DNA from: Hyphomonadaceae bacterium UBA7672
GTDB taxonomy: Bacteria; Pseudomonadota; Alphaproteobacteria; Caulobacterales; Hyphomonadaceae
Assembly (NCBI GenBank): GCA_002483135.1
Contig: DLHI01000008.1
Span: 1-6,776 of the forward strand
Length of the DNA: 6,776 bases
Direction of reading: 5' to 3'
Below are positions 1-4,729 of this stretch, piece by piece; position 1 is the first letter of the stretch; each line of letters opens with the position of its first letter. A program made the translations under genes and the position numbers. A model generated the notes under the pieces. That model ran no database searches, was not told where the DNA came from, and saw nothing but the letters and a program-made list of their open reading frames with translations.

Positions 1-129
1 GCCCGGCCGATTCAGACTTGCTCCGTCCCACAAATTTTCAGCGCAGGGCGTTGAAAACGTGGGCGAAGATTTTTGAGTTTCCGACGGAATTGAGAAGGCA
101 GTTTCCGACAAATCCGGCAACGCCACGGT
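1..129. other. Intergenic stretch with one small stem-loop and no convincing gene
   Basis: This stretch is visibly richer in A and T than its surroundings. One + strand frame stays open across it, but it runs through the repeat element that follows, has no ribosome binding site and resembles no family I know, so I do not call a gene. Bases 35-43 and 49-57 can pair as a 9-bp stem (one G-T pair) with a 5-base loop; no T-run follows on either strand, so it is not a standard terminator. A 9-base direct repeat, gtttccgac, occurs at 77-85 and 101-109. Together with the next two elements this makes a 414-base gene-free leader before the isomerase gene. The left edge could include the tail of a gene outside the window, but I see no sign of one. 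Confidence 0.4.
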
Positions 130-234
130 TGTCATCCCGGCCGGAGTGCGAAGCACGCAGAGCCGGGACCCATCGTGAGGCTCTCGGGGTGGAGGAATGG
201 TTCCCGGATAGCGCTGCGCGCTTCCGGGATGACA
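130..234. repeat. Compound inverted-repeat element A (two hairpins facing each other)
   Basis: The ends are an 11-bp perfect inverted repeat (130-140 and 224-234). Each half also folds alone. In the left half, 135-141 pairs with 162-168 (7 bp) and an inner gtgc/gcac stem lies at 146-156. In the right half, 202-208 pairs with 223-229 (7 bp), followed after a one-base bulge by an inner 5-bp stem (210-214 with 218-222). Read outward-in, both halves begin TCATCCCGG and end GGGA(C/A)CCA, so they are two diverged copies of one unit in opposite orientation, separated by about 25 bases. This resembles the dispersed palindromic repeats common between alphaproteobacterial genes. Whether it is mobile, a transcript stabiliser or inert is not visible. 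Structure is seen directly; family assignment is inference. Confidence 0.75.
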
Positions 235-256
235 GGTTGTGGGTGGGGGTCGGAGG

Positions 257-298
257 TCGCTGCTCCTCCCGGCGCCTTGGCTTTGGGAGGAGCAGCGA
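257..298. other. Perfect 14-bp GC-rich stem-loop in the isomerase leader
   Basis: Bases 257-270 are the exact reverse complement of 285-298, with a 14-base loop (271-284). It lies 116 bases upstream of the isomerase start codon. There is no T-run on either side, so if it is a terminator it is not a classical one; attg follows on the + side. The right arm carries GGGAGGAG, a Shine-Dalgarno-like string held in the stem by its complement, but no start codon at a useful distance gives this an obvious meaning. It could be a processing or terminator hairpin of a gene left of the window, part of the isomerase leader RNA, or a third kind of dispersed repeat. Confidence 0.6.
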
Positions 299-403
299 TT
301 GCCCGGCGGTCCCGGATTGGCAGGTTGGCGTGGAACTAAGGGCCGGAGATGTAGACGTGGCTTGGCCGGGGGGAATGGGGTGGTAGGCTGGCGCCTCTCA
401 GAT

Positions 404-408
404 GGAGG
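404..408 (+). promoter_or_regulatory. Ribosome binding site fixing the GTG start of the isomerase
   Basis: GGAGG ends six bases before the GTG at 415. No ATG in this frame lies closer to it, and starting there yields a complete signal peptide, so this site decides the non-ATG start. Confidence 0.75.
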
Positions 409-414
409 TGTCGC

Positions 415-1131
415 GTGAAGCGGATTCTGGCGGTGGTGGGGATGGTCGTAGCGCTCGGTGGCGCGGCCGTTGCGCAGGAGACGACGCAGCCTCCGGCAGA
501 TCCGCCGGTTGCGGCAAGCGACACTGCGACGCCGGCGGATGGCGCGGCGCCAGTTGCCGATCCTTCAACCGTGCTTGATCCCGCGCCTGCGGCCGCCGAG
601 CCGCAATGGGTGGGCCCTGAGGTGAAGCTCGAAACCTCGATGGGCGACATCCTGATCGTGCTGGACACGGTCGGCGCGCCGAAGACGGCGAAGCAGTTTC
701 TCGGCCTCGTGAAAGGCAAGCACTATGACGGAGCGATCGTCTACCGGATCGAGACCGGATTCGTGATCCAGTTCGGCGATCTCAACGCCAAGCTGGAATA
801 TCGCCGGCCGAAGCTCGGCACGATCCCGCTGGAGACGGAGAACAACAAGCATTCGCGCGGCGCCATTGCCATGGCGCGGGGCGAGGAGACGGATAGCGGT
901 CAGTCGACGGTCTATGTCGATCTTGCCGAGAACACCGGCCTCGGCGCAACGCCAGGCGCGCCGCCGAACACGACTGGGTATGCGGTGTTCGGGCATGTCG
1001 TGCAGGGCATGGATGTGGTGGATGCGATTGCGGGCGTGGAGCTGGCGCCGCCTGGCGAGAAGCATCCGTTCCCCGGCAAGCTGCCGCTGACGCCGGTGGT
1101 GATCAAGAAGGCCACGGTGGTGAAGGAGTAG
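415..1131 (+). CDS. Exported cyclophilin-type peptidyl-prolyl cis-trans isomerase
   Basis: This 238-residue protein should catalyse cis-trans isomerisation of prolyl bonds in proteins folding in the periplasm. Residues 1-20 form a signal peptide with a short basic start, a hydrophobic core and an AVA/QE cleavage site; there is no lipobox cysteine. Residues 21-64 are a low-complexity Ala/Pro/Asp linker. The cyclophilin domain covers about 68-236. Its signature is VYRIETGFVIQFGD (109-122), where R111, F116 and Q119 match the catalytic Arg, Phe and Gln of human cyclophilin A (R55, F60, Q63). GAIAMAR (149-155) and GYAVFGHVVQGMDVVDAI (188-205) are further family blocks. The usual SQFF segment is diverged to QSTVYV (163-168), and the tryptophan that confers cyclosporin binding is not evident. 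The start is GTG with a good ribosome binding site. It stands alone on its strand; the next gene is convergent. Family call is firm; periplasmic location is inferred from the signal peptide. Confidence 0.93.
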   Translation: MKRILAVVGMVVALGGAAVAQETTQPPADPPVAASDTATPADGAAPVADPSTVLDPAPAAAEPQWVGPEVKLETSMGDILIVLDTVGAPKTAKQFLGLVKGKHYDGAIVYRIETGFVIQFGDLNAKLEYRRPKLGTIPLETENNKHSRGAIAMARGEETDSGQSTVYVDLAENTGLGATPGAPPNTTGYAVFGHVVQGMDVVDAIAGVELAPPGEKHPFPGKLPLTPVVIKKATVVKE

Positions 1132-1161
1132 GGCTGTCAGTTTGACGTGAAGCGCCGTCCC

Positions 1162-1281
1162 CGCTCCTCTTGACGAAAGTCAGGAACCAGGAACGGTCGG
1201 ACCGCACGAGCAGGCTTGAAGCTGCAATCCGGAACATGCCTCACAGTCAGCCCTGGATCCTGACTTTCGTCAGGATGAGCG
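1162..1281. repeat. Compound inverted-repeat element B between convergent genes
   Basis: Bases 1162-1191 and 1252-1281 are inverted copies matching at 27 of 30 positions, with a 60-base spacer. Each arm is itself a hairpin. The right arm has a perfect 7-bp stem (1258-1264 with 1269-1275) whose four-base loop reads GAAA on the minus strand; the left arm has the same loop with a 4-bp core stem (1171-1174 with 1179-1182). Read outward-in, the arms go TC(A/C)TC(C/T), then TGAC-GAAA-GTCA, then GGA(A/T)CCAGG. The outer TCATCC and inner GGANCCA strings also occur in both halves of the element at 130-234, so both appear to follow one design with different stems. Lying between two converging genes, it may end or protect transcripts from both sides, but there is no T-run. 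Confidence 0.75.
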
Positions 1282-1320
1282 GAGCGAGGCGAGGCGCTTC
1301 TGCCCACATTGGCCGTGTTC

Positions 1321-2151
1321 TTATTTACGATGTGGCGCGACTGTGATCCTGGAAGCCACATCACGTTCGACCTTGCGTTCGCCGCTGAGGATGTTGGCAA
1401 GGCCGTAATTGCCTTCGTGGCAGGCGTACTCCCACAGCCGCTCCGCCGGCTTGAACGTATAGGAGACGGACCACGGGCGCGTGTAGATGGCGGGATCCGA
1501 AATCTCGGCATGGTAGGCGAGAGCGTTCTCGCCGGTGCGCGTGAAGCGCTCGGTGGCGATGGCGCCGGGCGAGGTGGGATAGGGGCTCTGGCTGGCCTGC
1601 TGCTCTCTCACATCGATGGTCTCGACCACCAGCGTATCGCCTTCCCACCAGCCCACGCTGTCGCCAGTCCAGCGCTGCAGCACTTTCGGTCCGTGCGAGC
1701 GGCGGGCAAGTTCGGGGCTGTCGTAGAGCGGGATGATGCGGGTCTCGCGCATCATCTCGACGGAGATGACGATCACGGATGGCGTTTGCACGATCTGGTA
1801 GGCGTCGTTGTAGCCCTGGCTGGTCATGGGCGGGGCCGCGGCGTTGGCGGCCATCAGGCAGCGGTCGCGATTGGGCAGGGTGTCGACGCCCTGCGTGAAA
1901 TCGGGCTGGGGCGCGCCGCTCATGTAGGTGGCGTACTTCTCGCGCCAGGCTAGCGCCTTGGCGCGGTCGATGAAGGGGAGCTGATCCTCAGGCGGATCGA
2001 AAGTCGCCTTGACCCGATGAGGCGCGTTGGTCCACACGCCGCCGAGGTCTGGGTGGCCATCAGTGGTGCGCGGAATGTCAGGCGTTTGCGCCAGCGCGGA
2101 GAGAGACAACGATGCGCAGGCGATTGCGGTTGCCGCCAGACTGCGCAGCAT
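1321..2151 (-). CDS. Exported protein of unknown function (conserved family, no known role)
   Basis: The 276-residue product begins with a signal peptide (1-21) ending ALA/QT, so the mature protein should be periplasmic or secreted. I recognise the pattern of a widespread uncharacterised family in Proteobacteria and Acidobacteria but know no function for it. Family-like blocks are DGHPDLGGVWTN (31-42), DRCL (96-99), YNDAYQIVQTP (114-124), RIIPL (138-142), WTGDSVGWWEGDTLVVET (161-178), ERFTR (201-205), TRPWSV (224-229) and YACHEGNYG (242-250). The mature protein has two cysteines, C98 and C244, each inside a conserved-looking block, so a disulfide or metal site is possible. I chose the ATG at 2151 because it gives a clean signal peptide and sits two bases after the stop of the upstream dioxygenase gene; a start at 2253 would bury the signal sequence behind 34 arginine-rich residues. 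The tight spacing implies co-transcription and perhaps translational coupling. Confidence 0.85.
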   Translation of the reverse strand: MLRSLAATAIACASLSLSALAQTPDIPRTTDGHPDLGGVWTNAPHRVKATFDPPEDQLPFIDRAKALAWREKYATYMSGAPQPDFTQGVDTLPNRDRCLMAANAAAPPMTSQGYNDAYQIVQTPSVIVISVEMMRETRIIPLYDSPELARRSHGPKVLQRWTGDSVGWWEGDTLVVETIDVREQQASQSPYPTSPGAIATERFTRTGENALAYHAEISDPAIYTRPWSVSYTFKPAERLWEYACHEGNYGLANILSGERKVERDVASRITVAPHRK

Positions 2152-2153
2152 GC

Positions 2154-3011
2154 TCAGCGGACCTGATCGCCATTCACCGTGACGCGGCGCATGTGACGGC
2201 GTTGGCCGTGATAGTCGTTGAGGGCGTAGTGCCAGACGCAGCGATTGTCCCACATGGCGATCGAGCCGGGACGCCAGCGGAAGCGGCAGGTGTAGACTTC
2301 GCGGCGGCAGACTTCGAACAGGTATTCCAGAAGCGGACGCGATTCCTTCTTTGACCAGCCGGCGAAGCGAAGGGTGAAGGCAGGGTTGATGTAGAGGCCC
2401 TTGCGGCCGGTTTCCGGATGGGTGCGGACGACGGGGTGCTCGTATTCGGGGACTTCATCGCCGACGACTTCCGAATCCATGGAGGCCCGCTTCTTTGAGG
2501 AGGCGCCGCCGGCGCCGTATTCTTCCGCCGCAGAATGGATGGCGCGGAGGCCTTCGAGGGTTTTCTGCAGGCCCGGGGAGAGCGCATCCCAGGCGCCGTA
2601 CTGGCTGGCGAACAGCGTGTCGCCGCCGACTTCGGGGACTTCGATGGCGTGGAGGATGGAGCCGAGGGCGGGGACTTCGAGGAAGCTCATGTCCGAGTGC
2701 CAGCCGCCGCCGAAGTTTATCTTCTCGCTCGGCTCCTTGATGATCTCGAGGATCTCCGGATAGCCGGCCATCGACTTCACATAGGGGTGCACGTTGAGCG
2801 TGCCCCAGCGGCGGCCGAAGGCGAGGTGCTGTTCGGGCGTGAGGGTCTGGTCGCGGAAGAAGATGACGTGGTGCTTGAGGAAGGCCTGGTGGATGTCGTC
2901 GAACTGCGCGTTGGTGAGCGGCTGGGACAGATCCACGCCTTCTATCTCGGCGCCGAGATGGGGCGAGATCGGTTTGACGGTGATGGTCTTGAATGTTGCG
3001 GTGTCGGGCAT
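2154..3011 (-). CDS. TauD/TfdA-family Fe(II)/2-oxoglutarate-dependent dioxygenase
   Basis: A 285-residue cytoplasmic enzyme close in length to E. coli TauD (283). Such enzymes hydroxylate a substrate while decarboxylating 2-oxoglutarate to succinate; in TauD, TfdA and alkylsulfatase relatives this releases sulfite, a phenol or sulfate. The iron triad is visible: H105 and D107 in GGGWHSDMSF and H261 in VWHYA. R272 and R276 lie 11 and 15 residues after H261, the spacing of the 2-oxoglutarate-binding arginine and its partner in TauD. H75 in NVHPY sits where TauD has a substrate-binding histidine. VVRTHPETGRKGLYINPAF (194-212) and IAMWDNR (251-257) are typical family blocks. The ATG at 3011 is chosen because AGAAGG lies six bases upstream and the fold starts at once; the open frame to 3182 adds a proline/arginine-rich tail that I reject. 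Substrate is unknown: no sulfonate or sulfate ester transporter, nor other sulfur gene, is nearby. The gene follows the EAL gene by 71 bases and precedes the exported protein by 2. Confidence 0.92.
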   Translation of the reverse strand: MPDTATFKTITVKPISPHLGAEIEGVDLSQPLTNAQFDDIHQAFLKHHVIFFRDQTLTPEQHLAFGRRWGTLNVHPYVKSMAGYPEILEIIKEPSEKINFGGGWHSDMSFLEVPALGSILHAIEVPEVGGDTLFASQYGAWDALSPGLQKTLEGLRAIHSAAEEYGAGGASSKKRASMDSEVVGDEVPEYEHPVVRTHPETGRKGLYINPAFTLRFAGWSKKESRPLLEYLFEVCRREVYTCRFRWRPGSIAMWDNRCVWHYALNDYHGQRRHMRRVTVNGDQVR

Positions 3012-3017
3012 GATCAG

Positions 3018-3023
3018 CCTTCT
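3018..3023 (-). promoter_or_regulatory. Ribosome binding site fixing the dioxygenase start
   Basis: On the minus strand AGAAGG stands six bases before the ATG at 3011. This favours the 285-residue protein over longer versions starting inside the EAL gene. Confidence 0.7.
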
Positions 3024-3082
3024 GGGACGCGGTTCCTCGTTGCCGGGAACATCGCGCCGCCGGTCAGGCTTGGCAATGGGCG

Positions 3083-3874
3083 CTAGCGGCCGAGGAGCGT
3101 GCGGAAGTCCTGCGGTTGCATCGGGCGGTGGAGGAGGAAGCCTTGCGCTTCGTCGACCTTCAGCCACGTCATGAAATCCCACATCTCCTGGGTCTCGACG
3201 CCTTCGGCGACGACGTTGAGGCCGTGGTCGCGGGCGAGGCGGACGCAGGAGACGAGGGCGGCCTTGGCGAAGGCTTCGTCCATCGCGAGGCGGATGAAGG
3301 CGGGGTCGATCTTCACTTCGGTGAAGGGGTAGTTGCGCAGGCGATCTATGTTGGAGGCGCCGGCGCCGAAATCGTCGAGCGCGAGGCCGAAGCCGTGGCC
3401 GCGCAGGGCGGTCATCGTCTCGAAGGCGCCGGGACTGTAGTCGGCCTGCCGGGCGTCGGTGATTTCCAGGGTGAAGCGCGCGCAGGGCAGCCCAGCGCCC
3501 GTGATTGCGGCGGCGAGGGCGTCAGCGAAGGCGCCGCTGGCGAGCGAGAGCGGGCTGACGTTGATCGAGCAGGGCAGCTCGCCGAAGGAGGCGGCGTGCG
3601 TGGCGACGGAGCGCGCCATTACGAGCGTCAGCGCGTCGATACGCTGGGAGCGTTCGGCAAGTTCGATGTAACCGGCGGGCGAAGCAAGGCCGGCATTGAG
3701 CGAGGCGATGCGGGCGAGCGCTTCCGCGCCGGTGATGGCGCGCGTGGCCATGGCGACGCGAGCCTGGAAGAAGGGATGCAGGCCGCCGCGCTCAATGGCG
3801 GCTTCGAGCAGGCTGGCGCTGGCGGGCGCCGGGCGGCGGGCTGCGATCTCGGATGCTCCGGCGTCGGGGATCAT
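3083..3874 (-). CDS. Stand-alone EAL-domain cyclic-di-GMP phosphodiesterase
   Basis: The 263-residue protein is almost entirely one EAL domain (about 22-262), without GGDEF, PAS, receiver or membrane segments, so a cytoplasmic enzyme linearising c-di-GMP to pGpG is expected. The metal and substrate residues of active EAL enzymes are present: E51 of the signature (GAEALAR, 49-55), N104 (SINVSP), E137 (LEITD), the D167-D168 pair in LDDFGAG, K188 (VKIDP), E224 and E227 (AEGVE), and Q244 (QGF). Small departures are FFQAR where YQPI/V is common and AG for TG in loop 6; neither removes a catalytic residue. Residues 1-21 are Ala/Pro-rich and probably disordered. The ATG at 3874 has no clear adjacent ribosome binding site; an in-frame stop lies about 50 bases upstream, so the start cannot move far. 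With no sensory domain of its own, control would come from expression or a partner. It may be the first gene of the minus-strand cluster. Confidence 0.9.
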   Translation of the reverse strand: MIPDAGASEIAARRPAPASASLLEAAIERGGLHPFFQARVAMATRAITGAEALARIASLNAGLASPAGYIELAERSQRIDALTLVMARSVATHAASFGELPCSINVSPLSLASGAFADALAAAITGAGLPCARFTLEITDARQADYSPGAFETMTALRGHGFGLALDDFGAGASNIDRLRNYPFTEVKIDPAFIRLAMDEAFAKAALVSCVRLARDHGLNVVAEGVETQEMWDFMTWLKVDEAQGFLLHRPMQPQDFRTLLGR

Positions 3875-3881
3875 TGCGATA

Positions 3882-3899
3882 GGGGCCCACCTGCGCCCC
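3882..3899 (-). promoter_or_regulatory. Possible hairpin over the EAL gene translation start region
   Basis: Bases 3882-3886 (GGGGC) pair with 3895-3899 (GCCCC), leaving an 8-base loop. On the minus strand that loop reads gcaggtgg, containing AGGTGG, the only Shine-Dalgarno-like string near the EAL start, and the stem ends seven bases before the ATG. If that string is the real site, its spacing of about 12 bases is long. The stem is only 5 bp and could be chance in GC-rich DNA. Confidence 0.25.
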
Positions 3900-3997
3900 A
3901 GCCTGACGCCAGGGTCTCATGAGGGAACCAAAACACGCAATCGTCTCAAAACAGCTAAGTTAGGCGCCGCGATTTGTCATGGGGCCGGAAACCAAGA

Positions 3998-4025
3998 CCC
4001 CGCCGCACTGGTGAGCGCGACGGGG
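3998..4025 (-). terminator. Probable terminator after sodB
   Basis: Bases 3998-4006 pair with 4017-4025 as a 9-bp GC-rich stem (one G-T pair) around a 10-base loop. On the minus strand the stem is followed by tcttggtttc, a short T-enriched tail. It lies 27 bases past the sodB stop and upstream of the EAL gene, so it would separate their transcripts. The T-run is weak, so termination may be partial. Confidence 0.55.
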
Positions 4026-4052
4026 CCGGGCCGGATTGATTCGGGGGTACGA

Positions 4053-4655
4053 CTATTTCGCGTCCGACAGGTTCTGGTTCACGAAGTCCCAGTTCACCAG
4101 CTCGTTGATGAAGGTCTCGATGTATTTGGGGCGCGCGTTCTGGGTGTCGAGGTAATAGGCGTGCTCCCAGACATCCATGGTTAGCAGAGGGGTAACGCCG
4201 GCCTCGGTGAGCGGGGTTTCGGCATTGGGGGTCTTGGTGACGGCGAGCTTGCCGTCCTTGAGGACGAGCCAGGCCCAGCCGGAGCCGAACTGCGTCGCGC
4301 CGGCTTCGGAAAAGAGGCGCTTGAACTCGTCGAGCGAGCCGAAATCCTTGTTGATCCGGTCAGCCGCGAGGCCCGTGGGCTTGCCGCCGCCGCCGGGCTT
4401 CATCGAGTGCCAGTAGAAGGTGTGGTTCCAGACCTGGCCGGAATTGTTGAAGATCGGCATCTTCTTGTCGGTCCAGCTCTGCTTGACGACTTCCTCGAGC
4501 GATGCGTTTTCCAGCGGCGTGCCGGCGACCAGCTTGTTGAGGTTGTCGACATAGGCCTGATGGTGTTTGCCGTAGTGGAAGTTGAGCGTGTTTTCCGAGA
4601 TGTGCGGCGCAAGGGCCGTGCGCGCATATGGCAGGGGCGGGAGCGTGAAAGCCAT
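4053..4655 (-). CDS. sodB: Iron superoxide dismutase
   Basis: The 200-residue enzyme converts superoxide to hydrogen peroxide and oxygen in the cytoplasm; length is typical. The four metal ligands are visible: H27 (FHYGKHH), H78 (VWNHTFYW), D161 and H165 (DVWEHAYY). Q74 in GQVWNH is where iron enzymes such as E. coli SodB place the active-site glutamine, and the region around 143-149 (PNAETPL) resembles the iron type rather than the manganese-type PNQDNP pattern, so I call it iron-dependent; cambialistic use of metals cannot be excluded. FGSGWAWL (123-130) is a further family block. There is no signal peptide. The ATG at 4655 has GAGGG eight bases upstream. The gene diverges from the + strand synthase-fold gene across a 74-bp spacer and ends before a probable terminator, so it is likely transcribed alone. 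Confidence 0.97.
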   Translation of the reverse strand: MAFTLPPLPYARTALAPHISENTLNFHYGKHHQAYVDNLNKLVAGTPLENASLEEVVKQSWTDKKMPIFNNSGQVWNHTFYWHSMKPGGGGKPTGLAADRINKDFGSLDEFKRLFSEAGATQFGSGWAWLVLKDGKLAVTKTPNAETPLTEAGVTPLLTMDVWEHAYYLDTQNARPKYIETFINELVNWDFVNQNLSDAK

Positions 4656-4663
4656 TGGTATTA

Positions 4664-4668
4664 CCCTC
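4664..4668 (-). promoter_or_regulatory. sodB: Ribosome binding site of sodB
   Basis: GAGGG on the minus strand, eight bases before the ATG, confirms the sodB start within the short divergent spacer. Confidence 0.7.
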
Positions 4669-4695
4669 GTTTGTTTCTGAGTTGTCGACCGTGCA

Positions 4696-4711
4696 GCCCT
4701 TTAGATAGGGC
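4696..4711. promoter_or_regulatory. Palindrome in the spacer between sodB and the synthase-fold gene
   Basis: GCCCT at 4696-4700 and AGGGC at 4707-4711 form a perfect 5-bp inverted repeat around ttagat. It sits 40 bases from the sodB start codon and 18 bases from the opposite gene, in the only space available for both promoters, so an operator or an overlapping promoter element is possible. I could not place convincing -35/-10 boxes on either strand, and a 5-bp repeat can be chance. Confidence 0.3.
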
Positions 4712-4729
4712 GTTTTCCTGAATTTGAAC

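Noticed and set aside
18..386. Open + strand frame of 122 codons across the left leader
   Set aside because: It runs through the inverted-repeat element and the 14-bp hairpin, has no ribosome binding site and no family resemblance; repeats of this type often stay open by chance in GC-rich DNA.
362..389. Possible -35/-10 pair (TTGGCC and TAGGCT, 16-base spacer) before the isomerase
   Set aside because: Only 4/6 and 3/6 consensus matches in a G-rich stretch; not distinguishable from chance.
130..1281. CRISPR array or insertion sequence
   Set aside because: The repeats are inverted pairs, not regularly spaced direct repeats, and no transposase or Cas gene is present.
1309..1953. Open + strand frame of 214 codons antisense to the exported protein
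   Set aside because: It has no ribosome binding site or domain, and the minus strand has a clean signal peptide and patterned family blocks.
2535..3086. Open + strand frame antisense to the dioxygenase
   Set aside because: It is a high-GC shadow; the opposite strand has an intact TauD/TfdA active site.
3012..3182. 57-residue N-terminal extension of the dioxygenase
   Set aside because: It overlaps the EAL gene end, is Pro/Arg-rich and lies upstream of a good ribosome binding site at 3018-3023.
3116..3922. Long open frame (268 codons) antisense to the EAL gene
   Set aside because: Its Gly/Ala/Glu-rich composition is the mirror of the EAL coding frame, and the minus strand carries a complete set of EAL catalytic residues.
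3917..3929. TCATGAGGGAACCA-like string resembling the ends of the repeat elements
   Set aside because: There is no stem between the two end-like strings and no inverted partner nearby.
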